In this document: positions 1 through 6,289 of the stretch, piece by piece
Position numbering within the stretch: the first letter of the stretch is position 1
Layout: every line of letters begins with the position of its first letter
Assembly (NCBI GenBank): GCA_015522345.1
Contig: WAML01000193.1
Coordinates: 1 to 8,098 of the forward strand
Reading direction: 5' to 3'
Source: Desulfurococcales archaeon
Lineage (GTDB): Archaea; Thermoproteota; Thermoprotei_A; Sulfolobales; Desulfurococcaceae
DNA length: 8,098 nucleotides
Translations under genes and position numbers: made by a program
The notes under the pieces: model-generated
Database searches by the model: none
What the model saw: only the letters and a program-made list of their open reading frames with translations
What the model was told of the DNA's origin: nothing

Positions 1-572
1 CTCCAGTAATTTGAAGGTATTTCCCTTATATACTTCACTATATCATCTGCTGTCACTTCTACATTACGAGTTCTACTAATTATTTTTTGATAATCTTCGT
101 ACTTCCTAGCTTTAATCAAACCCTTGTGTGAACGGTAGAGAATACCTGTTTTTCTAAGAAGTATGTATGTCTTAAGATCCTCTTTATTGAGTTTACCGGA
201 GAGAAGACGTGTTATAGAGTTTGTTTTACCAAATTTTATTCGAGAAACTATTTTCTCGCTTACAAACAATCCTTTTTTACCATAACTGTATTCACGTTTG
301 TTTTTTAAATAATCATATAGTTTCTCTCTTAACCCTCTATTCCATGGAATCATTGTTAAAACTGATTCAGCAAGATCTATTAATTCATTAATACTTACTT
401 CACTACTATACTTAATAGCCATATACGTCTCTAGTACTTCACTATAATCTTTAACTTGAGATATAGGGATTCTGTACCCCTGTAGTTCAAGGAACTTGAG
501 TATATCAATTGCTATAGCTTCTGCTTTATTCTTTAAAGACCCTATAGAGTGTTTCTCTAACAATATCTTCAT
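1..572 (-). CDS. Partner protein of MoxR ATPase, cut by left edge (possible CoxE/VWA-type)
   Basis: This reading frame is open from an ATG at 572 to the window edge, giving 190 visible residues with the C-terminus outside. It begins MKILLEKHSIGSLKNK. The ATG lies inside the end of the MoxR-type ATPase gene, overlapping it by 47 bases in another frame, with AGAGG directly upstream. A TTG three codons later is an alternative start. The visible part is charged and mostly helical in appearance (ELIDLAESVLTMIPWNRGLR, then a Lys/Arg-rich stretch), with no membrane segment or signal peptide. I do not recognise a domain in it. MoxR-type ATPases are very often followed by a gene for a VWA-domain (CoxE-like) protein, and the VWA domain usually sits in the C-terminal half, which would be off the edge. 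The VWA assignment is therefore inference from context; that it is a gene is well supported by the long open frame and the overlap. Confidence 0.7.
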   Translation of the reverse strand, partial: MKILLEKHSIGSLKNKAEAIAIDILKFLELQGYRIPISQVKDYSEVLETYMAIKYSSEVSINELIDLAESVLTMIPWNRGLREKLYDYLKNKREYSYGKKGLFVSEKIVSRIKFGKTNSITRLLSGKLNKEDLKTYILLRKTGILYRSHKGLIKARKYEDYQKIISRTRNVEVTADDIVKYIREIPSNYW

Positions 573-1461
573 CCTCTAAATTCTTTATTAATACAGCTTC
601 ACCTGATTCAATCAATTCTTTAACGCCAACTCTTTTCGCATTCTTTGCTTTAGCTATTTTAACTGCTAGTGTTGCCCAAGAAACTGTATCTGAAGGACCT
701 GGCTTATACATTGTTGTTTTACGAAGACTGTTTACAGCCTCGATCATTTTCTTAACAAGATTTAATGGTATATAGTTTATGTCATCTTCTAGCCTAAGCT
801 TTAGTATTTCTATTTCTTCTTCAAGACTTGGATAACTGAATTTTATTCTAACAACTCTCCTCAGAAATGCATCACTCAATTCATTCTGTGCTATATCTTC
901 GGGGTTACTAGTCAGTATTATTTGGAACCCTGTACCCCTCTGTCTATAGACTTTCTTTAATTCAGGTACTATTATCCTACGTTTATCAATAATATCTAAT
1001 AACATATTCTGGAATTCTTCACTACTCCTCCTAATTTCATCAATTAAGACTCCAGTATCCATTATCAAAGCTGCTAGTAATGGCCTAGGTATAAAGCTTT
1101 CTTCATTAAATCCTTTACTCATAGCAATTATTGGGTGAAAATCACCTATAACTCTATACTCATCATAGTTTTCACTACAGGGCAGTACAAAAGCTGATTT
1201 ACCAGCCCATAGAGTTAGAATTGCTTCTCCAATCTCTGTTTTACCAGTTCCTGGAGGTCCTTCAAAGAGGACTGGTCTATTGTTGTAGAAAGCTGCTAGA
1301 GTTATATATACAATTCTTGGTTTAACCAATAGCTTAAACTTTTCCCTCAAATAATCAATCATGAGATCCGGGTTACGTATAGGCTTATACTCCTCAATAA
1401 CCGAACCATATATCTCAAATACTTTCTTAACTATAGGGTCATCATATACATTGCTGGCCAT
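526..1461 (-). CDS. MoxR-type AAA+ ATPase
   Basis: This is a 311-residue AAA+ ATPase, probably a chaperone-like ATPase that remodels or activates a partner complex in the cytoplasm. Visible motifs are Walker A GPPGTGKT (68-75), Walker B VLIDEI (138-143), sensor 1 TSN (184-186), a DAFLRR segment carrying the candidate arginine finger (198-202) and a GPSDTVSWATL helix (255-265) where sensor 2 is expected. The last lacks the classical arginine, as in some CoxD-like archaeal relatives. A GTG at 1485 would add 8 residues (FPCECNT and the start), but I chose the ATG at 1461. A TATA box at 1489-1496 predicts transcription starting near 1466, just ahead of 1461 and downstream of the GTG, so the mRNA is probably near-leaderless. 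The downstream gene overlaps by 47 bases, which suggests coupled expression. The MoxR superfamily call is firm; the substrate is unknown. Confidence 0.9.
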   Translation of the reverse strand: MASNVYDDPIVKKVFEIYGSVIEEYKPIRNPDLMIDYLREKFKLLVKPRIVYITLAAFYNNRPVLFEGPPGTGKTEIGEAILTLWAGKSAFVLPCSENYDEYRVIGDFHPIIAMSKGFNEESFIPRPLLAALIMDTGVLIDEIRRSSEEFQNMLLDIIDKRRIIVPELKKVYRQRGTGFQIILTSNPEDIAQNELSDAFLRRVVRIKFSYPSLEEEIEILKLRLEDDINYIPLNLVKKMIEAVNSLRKTTMYKPGPSDTVSWATLAVKIAKAKNAKRVGVKELIESGEAVLIKNLEDEDIVRETLYRVFKE

Positions 1462-1488
1462 AGTGTTACACTCACATGGAAACACTAC

Positions 1489-1496
1489 TATATAAA
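1489..1496 (-). promoter_or_regulatory. TATA box of the MoxR-type ATPase gene
   Basis: TTTATATA on the minus strand lies about 30 bases upstream of the ATG at 1461. With the usual archaeal TATA-to-start distance of about 26 bases, transcription would begin near 1466, a few bases before the ATG. No GGTG-type ribosome binding site precedes that ATG, which fits near-leaderless initiation typical of crenarchaeal first genes. Confidence 0.6.
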
Positions 1497-1561
1497 CACC
1501 TTTATTTAGTTTAATATTGTGTTTCAGGAATAGCTATTGAATAGAACATGTTTTAGCCGTT

Positions 1562-1568
1562 GGAGGGG
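1562..1568 (+). promoter_or_regulatory. Strong ribosome binding site (GGAGGGG) before a non-ATG start
   Basis: GGAGGGG is the best Shine-Dalgarno match in the window on the plus strand. It lies 7 bases upstream of ATA at 1576 in the frame of the 127-residue ORF. In the other two frames, initiation nearby gives only short products, so this site decides the frame and points to the unusual start. Confidence 0.6.
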
Positions 1569-1575
1569 ATAAGTT

Positions 1576-1959
1576 ATAGAAGAAGATCTTCGTATCTATG
1601 GAGGCTATATCGTTAGACATGGAAGAGAGTATTACTCCATAGAATTAGATCTAGATAATAAAACACTAGTATTTTGTAAAGAATATGAAGAAGTTGCTAG
1701 CCGTAGAAAGAAGTACTCTAGACAAATCGATTCACTCATAAAGAGAATACGTATCCAAAGAAAAATTCCTGAAGCATGTTTTAAAATAAAATTACCTAGT
1801 GTAAAAGAAATACTTCTTCGAAAAGACAATTTAAATAATGAAGTCCTATTAGTTATAAAACATAGTAGTGAAGTAACAATAGTACATTATCCATTGTATA
1901 AGTATCATAGAGTTAAGAAGTTTGTTAACAGAGTTAAAAAACTAATTGGTTTTCAATAA
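1576..1959 (+). CDS. Unknown 127-residue protein; no canonical start codon
   Basis: A frame of 128 codons runs from ATA at 1576 to TAA at 1957-1959 and reads like a real protein: SIELDLDNKTLVF, a basic helical region (SRRKKYSRQIDSLIKRIRIQ), then EVLLVIKHSSEVTIVHYPLY and a basic C-terminus (RVKKFVNRVKKLIGFQ). The frame has no ATG or GTG, and its only TTG is near residue 106. It is closed upstream by TAA at 1570-1572. A very strong ribosome binding site, GGAGGGG at 1562-1568, sits 7 bases before ATA-GAA-GAA-GAT, exactly where a start belongs. So either ATA is the start, or the start codon carries a mutation or sequencing error. The alternating strands and basic helices suggest a small alpha/beta, possibly nucleic-acid-binding, protein; that is a guess. 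I do not recognise a family. It is divergent from the MoxR gene and convergent with the zinc-ribbon gene, their stop codons separated by 19 bases. Confidence 0.6.
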   Translation: MEEDLRIYGGYIVRHGREYYSIELDLDNKTLVFCKEYEEVASRRKKYSRQIDSLIKRIRIQRKIPEACFKIKLPSVKEILLRKDNLNNEVLLVIKHSSEVTIVHYPLYKYHRVKKFVNRVKKLIGFQ

Positions 1960-1978
1960 TTAAAACTGAGTACTAGCG

Positions 1979-2119
1979 TTACTCGGCCTTGGCTCTGAAG
2001 TAGTGGCCGTTTGGACACTTGTAGAGACCTATTTTAACGCCTTTCCTGCCTTTTGGTGCTAGTACCCAGGTCTTTATGGGCTTGTCTACTTCAGCTCCAC
2101 ACTTTGGACACTTGGGCAT
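1979..2119 (-). CDS. Cren7-like zinc-ribbon small protein
   Basis: This 46-residue protein has a Zn-ribbon pattern, CPKC (4-7) and CPNGH (35-39), giving three Cys and one His as likely ligands. These flank a core TWVLAPKGRKGVKIGLYK followed by HYFRAKAE. As I recall the family, crenarchaeal chromatin protein Cren7 has the core VWALAPKGRKGVKIGLFK followed by YFRHK, so the DNA-binding beta-sheet face is almost identical, including the Trp (18) and the Leu (20) that intercalates into DNA in Cren7. The probable role is DNA (or RNA) binding with a Cren7-like SH3 barrel stabilised by zinc. The start at 2119 is chosen because GGGGTG at 2127-2132 is 7 bases upstream; the ATG at 2125 is too close to it. 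The gene is richer in G+C than its neighbours, as expected of a highly expressed small gene. It has its own TATA box. Similar small crenarchaeal zinc ribbons may be listed under other names; I cannot check. Confidence 0.88.
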   Translation of the reverse strand: MPKCPKCGAEVDKPIKTWVLAPKGRKGVKIGLYKCPNGHYFRAKAE

Positions 2120-2126
2120 ATTCATG

Positions 2127-2132
2127 CACCCC
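2127..2132 (-). promoter_or_regulatory. Ribosome binding site choosing the zinc-ribbon start
   Basis: GGGGTG lies 7 bases before the ATG at 2119 but only 1 base before the ATG at 2125. This favours the shorter protein beginning MPKCPKCG. Confidence 0.6.
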
Positions 2133-2176
2133 ATGACTCATCTTTCTTTACTTCATGATAATATTACATTACTATT

Positions 2177-2185
2177 GTTTTTAAG
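2177..2185 (-). promoter_or_regulatory. TATA box of the Cren7-like gene
   Basis: CTTAAAAAC on the minus strand, preceded by the purine-rich AAAGA as a possible BRE, lies about 60 bases upstream of the ATG at 2119. It predicts transcription starting near 2155 and a leader of about 35 bases carrying the GGGGTG ribosome binding site. Confidence 0.5.
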
Positions 2186-2244
2186 TCTTTACTTCGATTT
2201 GTATTGGTGTTATCATCTTTATGTAAAAGATTGTTTTATTATAC

Positions 2245-2261
2245 ATTAAACATTGTTTAAT
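2245..2261. promoter_or_regulatory. 17-base perfect palindrome, operator-like
   Basis: ATTAAACATTGTTTAAT consists of two perfect 8-base arms around a single central T. It lies in the spacer between the end of rpl2 and the Cren7-like gene, 60 to 84 bases upstream of that gene's TATA box. Such a site could bind a dimeric transcription factor. It could also form a weak AT-rich hairpin in RNA reading through from rpl2. The role is inferred; only the symmetry is seen. The rest of 2126-2398 is AT-rich and holds no credible ORF, tRNA or C/D box RNA. A TCTTTT run about 5 bases after the rpl2 stop may help terminate transcription. Confidence 0.35.
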
Positions 2262-2398
2262 TTAGATCATGAGAATGGAGTAAATAGTCATGGCTCTATT
2301 GCATTAATTCATTAAAAGACATACAATAGATCTTATTATCTGCATAGATTAAATATATTAATAGTGTTTAAATGATTATGTTAATGTAGGAAAAGACT

Positions 2399-3118
2399 CT
2401 AGCCTTTTCTTCTACCCGTTCTCCTAGCAGCTATATGGCCTACTTTCTGTCCTGGAGGAGCAGTTCTCGCTACAGTAGATGGGAATGATACACTCTGGTG
2501 GCTTCCACCACCGTGCGGGTGGCTTACAGCATTCATAGCTACTCCACGGACTCTAGGCCATTTACGCGCTTTTACTTTCCATTTATGATATGATGCGCCT
2601 GCTTTCAATAATGGTTTTTCTGGTCTTCCACCGCCTGCTATTACACCTATTGTTGCACGTGCATTATTTGGTATTTCCTTTATTTTACCACTTGGTAGCT
2701 GGACTAGCGTCTTATTACCGCTTCTACCAACTATTACTGCATAAGTACCACTTGACCTAACTAATTTGCCTCCATCTCCCGGCCTTATCTCTATATTACA
2801 TATTTGTGTGCCTTCAGGTATAGAGCTTATTGGGAGAATATTACCGTTCTTTATATCAGCGTTAGGACCCAGAGTAATTATTTGCCCTACATACATTCCC
2901 TCAACAGCTGGTGTAAGGAATTCAACTCCATTCTCTAACACAATTTTTGCTAATGGAACCCATCTCCCGGGATCGTGGAGTAAATCAACTATTCTACCTC
3001 TAATAGTCTCTGTAGTAGGTAGTGGAGGATAGCGTGCTGGACCTACTCTTAAATGACCTCTGTTACGGAAAGTAGGTGATCCTCTACCAGCTCTTTGTAC
3101 GAGTAATCTCTTACCCAT
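2399..3118 (-). CDS. rpl2: Large-subunit ribosomal protein uL2
   Basis: This 239-residue protein is the archaeal/eukaryal form of L2 (uL2), a primary 23S rRNA-binding protein close to the peptidyl-transferase centre. The N-terminal MGKRLLVQRAGRGSPTFRNR, the central RPGDGGKLVRSSGTYA (112-127), the C-terminal RGVAMNAVSHPHGGG (191-205) and the basic tail ARRTGRRKG are all characteristic. The HPHGGG loop holds the conserved histidine important for activity. Length is normal for archaea. GAGGTG lies 8 bases before the ATG at 3118. The gene follows rpl23 by 17 bases and is the last of the ribosomal run here. In most archaea rps19 would come next, but only an AT-rich spacer and an unrelated zinc-ribbon gene follow. 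Confidence 0.98.
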   Translation of the reverse strand: MGKRLLVQRAGRGSPTFRNRGHLRVGPARYPPLPTTETIRGRIVDLLHDPGRWVPLAKIVLENGVEFLTPAVEGMYVGQIITLGPNADIKNGNILPISSIPEGTQICNIEIRPGDGGKLVRSSGTYAVIVGRSGNKTLVQLPSGKIKEIPNNARATIGVIAGGGRPEKPLLKAGASYHKWKVKARKWPRVRGVAMNAVSHPHGGGSHQSVSFPSTVARTAPPGQKVGHIAARRTGRRKG

Positions 3119-3135
3119 AACCCGTACACCTCACA

Positions 3136-3399
3136 CTATATTAGCCCTAAGTGAGTAGCTATCTCAGATGCTTTGTACTCAGGCCTTAGTTTTACATAAG
3201 CTTTCTTTTCTCCGCGAGGAGTTATGAGGGTGCGCACTTTCTCAACTTTTACGTTAAACAGTATCTCTACAGCTCTTTTTATATCATTTTTAGTAGCTCT
3301 TCTATCAACTATGAATGTTATAGTGTTCTCCTTCTCGATCAAGTTAATAGCTTTCTCAGTATGCAGAGGCCTTATCAATATCTTGTATGGGTCACTCAT
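3136..3399 (-). CDS. rpl23: Large-subunit ribosomal protein uL23
   Basis: This 87-residue protein of the L23 family (uL23) binds 23S rRNA domain III next to the polypeptide exit tunnel, where it serves as a docking site for factors such as the signal recognition particle. The N-terminal IRPLHTEKAINLIEKENTITFIVDRRATK (9-37) and the later VKVEKVRTLITPRGEKKAYVKL (50-71) are the standard family blocks, and the length matches archaeal members. The start ATG overlaps the rpl4 stop in ATGA, giving a 4-base overlap, and GGTGAT lies 8 bases upstream inside rpl4. Both suggest translational coupling. Confidence 0.98.
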   Translation of the reverse strand: MSDPYKILIRPLHTEKAINLIEKENTITFIVDRRATKNDIKRAVEILFNVKVEKVRTLITPRGEKKAYVKLRPEYKASEIATHLGLI

Positions 3400-4211
3400 A
3401 GGCTAATCACCTTGTACTTACTAGCTACAGCTTCTAGTGCACTAGCTGTAAAAACAGTTAATCTACCTGGTACTCCACCTGGAGCTAGGTGGAGTATGTT
3501 GAGGGTATTAGGAGTTGCTATGTCTACTCCAGGGAAGTTTCTAACTGATCTAGCAAAACCACTATTATGGTTTGATACAACAAATAATACACTCTTTGGC
3601 TCAACATATCTTCTACCACGCATTTTGCCTTTACCGGCTCTAATCCTAATCCTCTTATGAGCTCTCTCTACGTCAGCCCAAACACCTATTTTCTCTAAGA
3701 ACTCTCTAGCGTCTTTAGCTCTCTTAATACTTTCTTCAACATCATCAACTACAACTATAGGTAGTGCTTCTGCATCAAATACGTGTCCACGAGCTTTAAC
3801 AAATTCCTTATTAGCTGTAGCCGCTAATGCAGAAGCAATTGCATAAGCCATTTCCTTCTTATTAATTTCCTCATGGAGTTTCTTCTCTGGAGTAGGTGGA
3901 AAAGCTCTGTGCCCTCCGCGAGCAAATACAACAAATGCTGCACGACCATTAGGTAGCCTAGGCACTCTAGCTAGTCCATGCCCTACTCCCCAGCTTCTAG
4001 CAGTAGTTCTCTTACCAGCTAATGGATCCCTACCCTTAGGCTGTAGTCTAGCTGTAAATGCTGAATGAAATGCTCTCCTAATCAAGTCTTTTCTAACTGG
4101 TATAGAGAATATCTCTGGCAATACAATATCCTTAACTGCCTCGCCTTCAACACTATATAGTTTTGTAGTAACTTTCTCTATCTTTAGAGGAACAAGTATT
4201 TCCCAAACCAT
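3396..4211 (-). CDS. rpl4: Large-subunit ribosomal protein uL4
   Basis: This 271-residue archaeal L4 (uL4) lines part of the peptide exit tunnel and nucleates 50S assembly. Family blocks are visible: FSIPVRKDLIRRAFHSAF (35-52), LQPKGRDPLAGKRT (56-69), the HRAFPPTPEKKLHEEINKKE segment (101-120), ASALAATAN (126-134), RIRAGKGKMRGRRYVEPKS (189-207) and LAPGGVPGRLTVFT (242-255). A GTG at 4223 would add four residues, but I prefer the ATG at 4211 because GGTG at 4221-4224 stands 9 bases before it. That start lies 4 bases after the rpl3 stop. The stop overlaps the rpl23 start. Confidence 0.97.
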   Translation of the reverse strand: MVWEILVPLKIEKVTTKLYSVEGEAVKDIVLPEIFSIPVRKDLIRRAFHSAFTARLQPKGRDPLAGKRTTARSWGVGHGLARVPRLPNGRAAFVVFARGGHRAFPPTPEKKLHEEINKKEMAYAIASALAATANKEFVKARGHVFDAEALPIVVVDDVEESIKRAKDAREFLEKIGVWADVERAHKRIRIRAGKGKMRGRRYVEPKSVLFVVSNHNSGFARSVRNFPGVDIATPNTLNILHLAPGGVPGRLTVFTASALEAVASKYKVISL

Positions 4212-4215
4212 TTCA

Positions 4216-5349
4216 TTACACACCTTGTTTACTTGATAAACTAAGGTAGACGATCTGAGGAGCTGATTCTGGAGTCCATTCTGGCGGTCTAATTGGGTGG
4301 CGAAGTATTATTAGTCTCTTGCGAGGACCTATAACTGATCCCTGTAGAAGCACATAGTATGTCTTAACTATACCATAGCCTAAGAATCCCCCTGAAGGAG
4401 TTACTTCAATACCGTTTCCACCAATCTTTATTATTCGTTTATTGTATTCAGTCCTTCTATGGTACCCCATTTGACCTGCTTGAGGAACAGGGCTTATAGT
4501 ACCGAATCCAGGGCTTCTTGAACCTATTTTCCTACTACCCTTCCTATGCTTGTGCCAGCGTGGAAGTTCTTTTACGCCAAACCTTTTAACGACTCCCTGG
4601 AATCCCTTGCCTTTAGTAACACCTATTACATCAACGAACTGTCCTTCTCTAAACACTTGGTCGACTGTAACAAAGGAACCAAGTATTTTCTTGGCATACT
4701 CTAGTCTATCGCTAAACTCTTGTCCTCCACCAATTTTTATCTCTATGATCTCTGGCTTCTTCTTCCCTAATCCACTTATGACAGGTATTGTTGAAGCAAT
4801 TACTCTTATATCCGCTAATTCCATGGATAATAGCTTCTCTAATTTAGACTCCCAGTTGCCTTCTAAGAATTTATACTTATACTTCGCTTTTTCATCTCCC
4901 TTAACTATCGATGGTATTTTCTTCCTTAAACCCTTATAATACTGTGTAATGATCTCTTCTGGAGTCTTATTTATAAATACATTATCCTTGAACCTATCAA
5001 CTATGTTCTCTAAAGCATTAATAGGGTCTCTCCAGACTTCACCAACACTCCTTAACCCAGTAGATATATGGTACTTGTACCCTCTAACACCCAAGATTAT
5101 GAGTGGAGGAGCCTCCATTACCGTTACTGGTACAAAAATTTCTTTCCCACTAGTACGTGTATGTGGTCTATCATCGATGACTATGGCATGGGTCATACCA
5201 GCTTTGTAAGCTGGGAAAGCAAGCAATAACGGTGTATCAGATACCACATCAGGCCAACTACGTATACGTGGAACTATACGAGCAGCTCTCTTCCTAGGCC
5301 TAACACCCAGCGATCCACGGCGTGGCGCTGACTTTTTTCTAGCACCCAT
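4216..5349 (-). CDS. rpl3: Large-subunit ribosomal protein uL3
   Basis: This 377-residue archaeal/eukaryal-type L3 (uL3) is an early-assembling 23S rRNA-binding protein whose long loops reach towards the peptidyl-transferase centre. The N-terminal extension (RRGSLGVRPRKRAARIVPRI, 10-29), YKAGMTHAIVIDD (48-60), the core DVIGVTKGKGFQGVVKRFGV (240-259), RWHKHRKGSRKIGSRSPG (264-281), AGQMGYHRRTEYNK (291-304) and the GSVIGPRKRLIILR block (337-350) are diagnostic. It is slightly longer than I recall for Sulfolobus L3. GGTGA lies 6 bases before the ATG at 5349. The 62-base gap from the methyltransferase gene contains a possible internal promoter. It opens the rpl3-rpl4-rpl23-rpl2 run. Confidence 0.98.
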   Translation of the reverse strand: MGARKKSAPRRGSLGVRPRKRAARIVPRIRSWPDVVSDTPLLLAFPAYKAGMTHAIVIDDRPHTRTSGKEIFVPVTVMEAPPLIILGVRGYKYHISTGLRSVGEVWRDPINALENIVDRFKDNVFINKTPEEIITQYYKGLRKKIPSIVKGDEKAKYKYKFLEGNWESKLEKLLSMELADIRVIASTIPVISGLGKKKPEIIEIKIGGGQEFSDRLEYAKKILGSFVTVDQVFREGQFVDVIGVTKGKGFQGVVKRFGVKELPRWHKHRKGSRKIGSRSPGFGTISPVPQAGQMGYHRRTEYNKRIIKIGGNGIEVTPSGGFLGYGIVKTYYVLLQGSVIGPRKRLIILRHPIRPPEWTPESAPQIVYLSLSSKQGV

Positions 5350-5395
5350 ACTTTTTCACCTAGACTGACTGTATTGGTTTAACACGTATACAGAG

Positions 5396-5402
5396 TATTA
5401 AA
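5396..5402 (-). promoter_or_regulatory. Possible internal promoter for rpl3
   Basis: TTTAATA, preceded by GGA, lies about 50 bases before the rpl3 ATG in the gap after the methyltransferase gene. It predicts transcription starting near 5373 and a leader of about 24 bases containing GGTGA. The match is moderate; the genes may instead be co-transcribed from the stronger promoter at 6415-6421. Confidence 0.35.
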
Positions 5403-5411
5403 TCCTATGCA

Positions 5412-6263
5412 TCATAGTATTATATTCACTAATGCTAGAGTTGCATGCAAAGCCTCTTCAGTACGTACTGTCTTTGTACCTTGATGTGGTAAGGTATTTA
5501 AAACTTTATCGACGGCTTCATCAAGTCTTCTACCTAAAGCCCTAAATATATCGTATAAACCATAATATGGGGCTCCAAATAAAATAAGTAAACCAGGTCT
5601 TTTCTTCAAAGAATTGCTTAAACTAACTAGTGTTTCAATACTAGTTTCTTCTCCATACTTACTAGTAGCTAATACATAGTATTCCATCGACCTAATAGAG
5701 TCCACATAATCAATCACATTATCTACAAAAGATAGAGTAGGGCCTGTATAAACAATATTATTAAATTTACTATCATAAACTCCCTTATACGATCTAGCAT
5801 TAACTATTTTAAAGACTACTAACTCGCCTTTCTTAGGACATTCCTTTAGGCACTCTACAATAAACAACTTATTCGAGCCAGCATCCACATATATAGAGTC
5901 TCTTCTCTCATCAACAACCAAGCCTATACGATACTCATTTTCTCTAGGAGTCCTAGATACATCGAAAATATTTAGCCTCAAAGGAGGAACTATACCTACA
6001 TACTTTAAATTTTTCTTTAAAGGAATAAGTTTCTTCCTCAAATAGGGCGGTGTAAAATAATATTTGTGGAAGTCAACTAGGAATTCTCTATCTGAGTTTA
6101 GAGCACTAGTTATAGGGTCTCTATATATAATAACCGAATTAACACGAAATATGGTTAAACTCCTCAAAATATAACTATATTTCACTGTTTTTTCTCTAAG
6201 CGTAGGTTCGTTAACTAGAAGAGTATCAGGTAAACCTACAATAATTTTCTTCTTCCTAGACAA
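5412..6263 (-). CDS. SPOUT-fold RNA methyltransferase (MTH1 / C9orf114 family)
   Basis: This 283-residue putative RNA methyltransferase belongs to the SPOUT superfamily (the DUF171 or Methyltrn_RNA_3 group, which includes MTH1 of Methanothermobacter and human C9orf114/SPOUT1). Bacterial and archaeal members are annotated as putative RNA uridine-N3 methyltransferases. The first half shows IYRDP (46-50) and PPYLRKKLIPLKKNLKYVGIVPPLR (72-96), followed by an inserted segment of OB-fold type (about 105-175). The C-terminal knot shows LLILFGAPYYGLYDIF (225-240) and LPHQGTKTVRTEEALHATLALVN (258-280), which bind S-adenosylmethionine. The start is TTG at 6263; no ATG or GTG exists in this frame back to a TGA near 6324. 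GAGGG lies only 3 bases before the TTG, a weak arrangement. Members of this family sit next to rpl3 in other archaea (MTH1 and MTH2), so the position supports the call and suggests a role in ribosome assembly. Confidence 0.92.
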   Translation of the reverse strand: MSRKKKIIVGLPDTLLVNEPTLREKTVKYSYILRSLTIFRVNSVIIYRDPITSALNSDREFLVDFHKYYFTPPYLRKKLIPLKKNLKYVGIVPPLRLNIFDVSRTPRENEYRIGLVVDERRDSIYVDAGSNKLFIVECLKECPKKGELVVFKIVNARSYKGVYDSKFNNIVYTGPTLSFVDNVIDYVDSIRSMEYYVLATSKYGEETSIETLVSLSNSLKKRPGLLILFGAPYYGLYDIFRALGRRLDEAVDKVLNTLPHQGTKTVRTEEALHATLALVNIIL

Positions 6264-6289
6264 AAACCCTCTATCTAAACTAGTATTCT

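Noticed and set aside
1462..1485. GTG start at 1485 for the MoxR-type ATPase.
   Set aside because: The TATA box at 1489-1496 would start transcription downstream of this codon, and the extra residues are not typical of the family.
1486..1563. Possible TATA-like tracts on the plus strand (TTTATTTAG, TTTAATAT around 1501-1516) for the 127-residue ORF.
   Set aside because: Position is roughly suitable, but several overlapping AT tracts fit equally well, so no single box can be named.
1632..1829. Minus-strand ORF of 65 codons opposite the 127-residue plus-strand ORF.
   Set aside because: It reads as an antisense shadow, rich in Ser/Leu/Phe, with no ribosome binding site; the plus-strand frame is longer, has charged helices and a strong ribosome binding site.
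2126..2398. Looked for a tRNA, a second C/D box RNA or a small gene in the rpl2 to zinc-ribbon spacer.
   Set aside because: No RTGATGA/CTGA pairing, no tRNA-like arms and only a few very short ORFs; only the TATA box, the palindrome and a T-run stand out.
2766..5209. Several plus-strand ORFs of 60-129 codons lying opposite rpl2, rpl23, rpl4 and rpl3.
   Set aside because: All are antisense to certain ribosomal protein genes and have the Ser/Pro/Leu-rich composition of reverse-complement frames.
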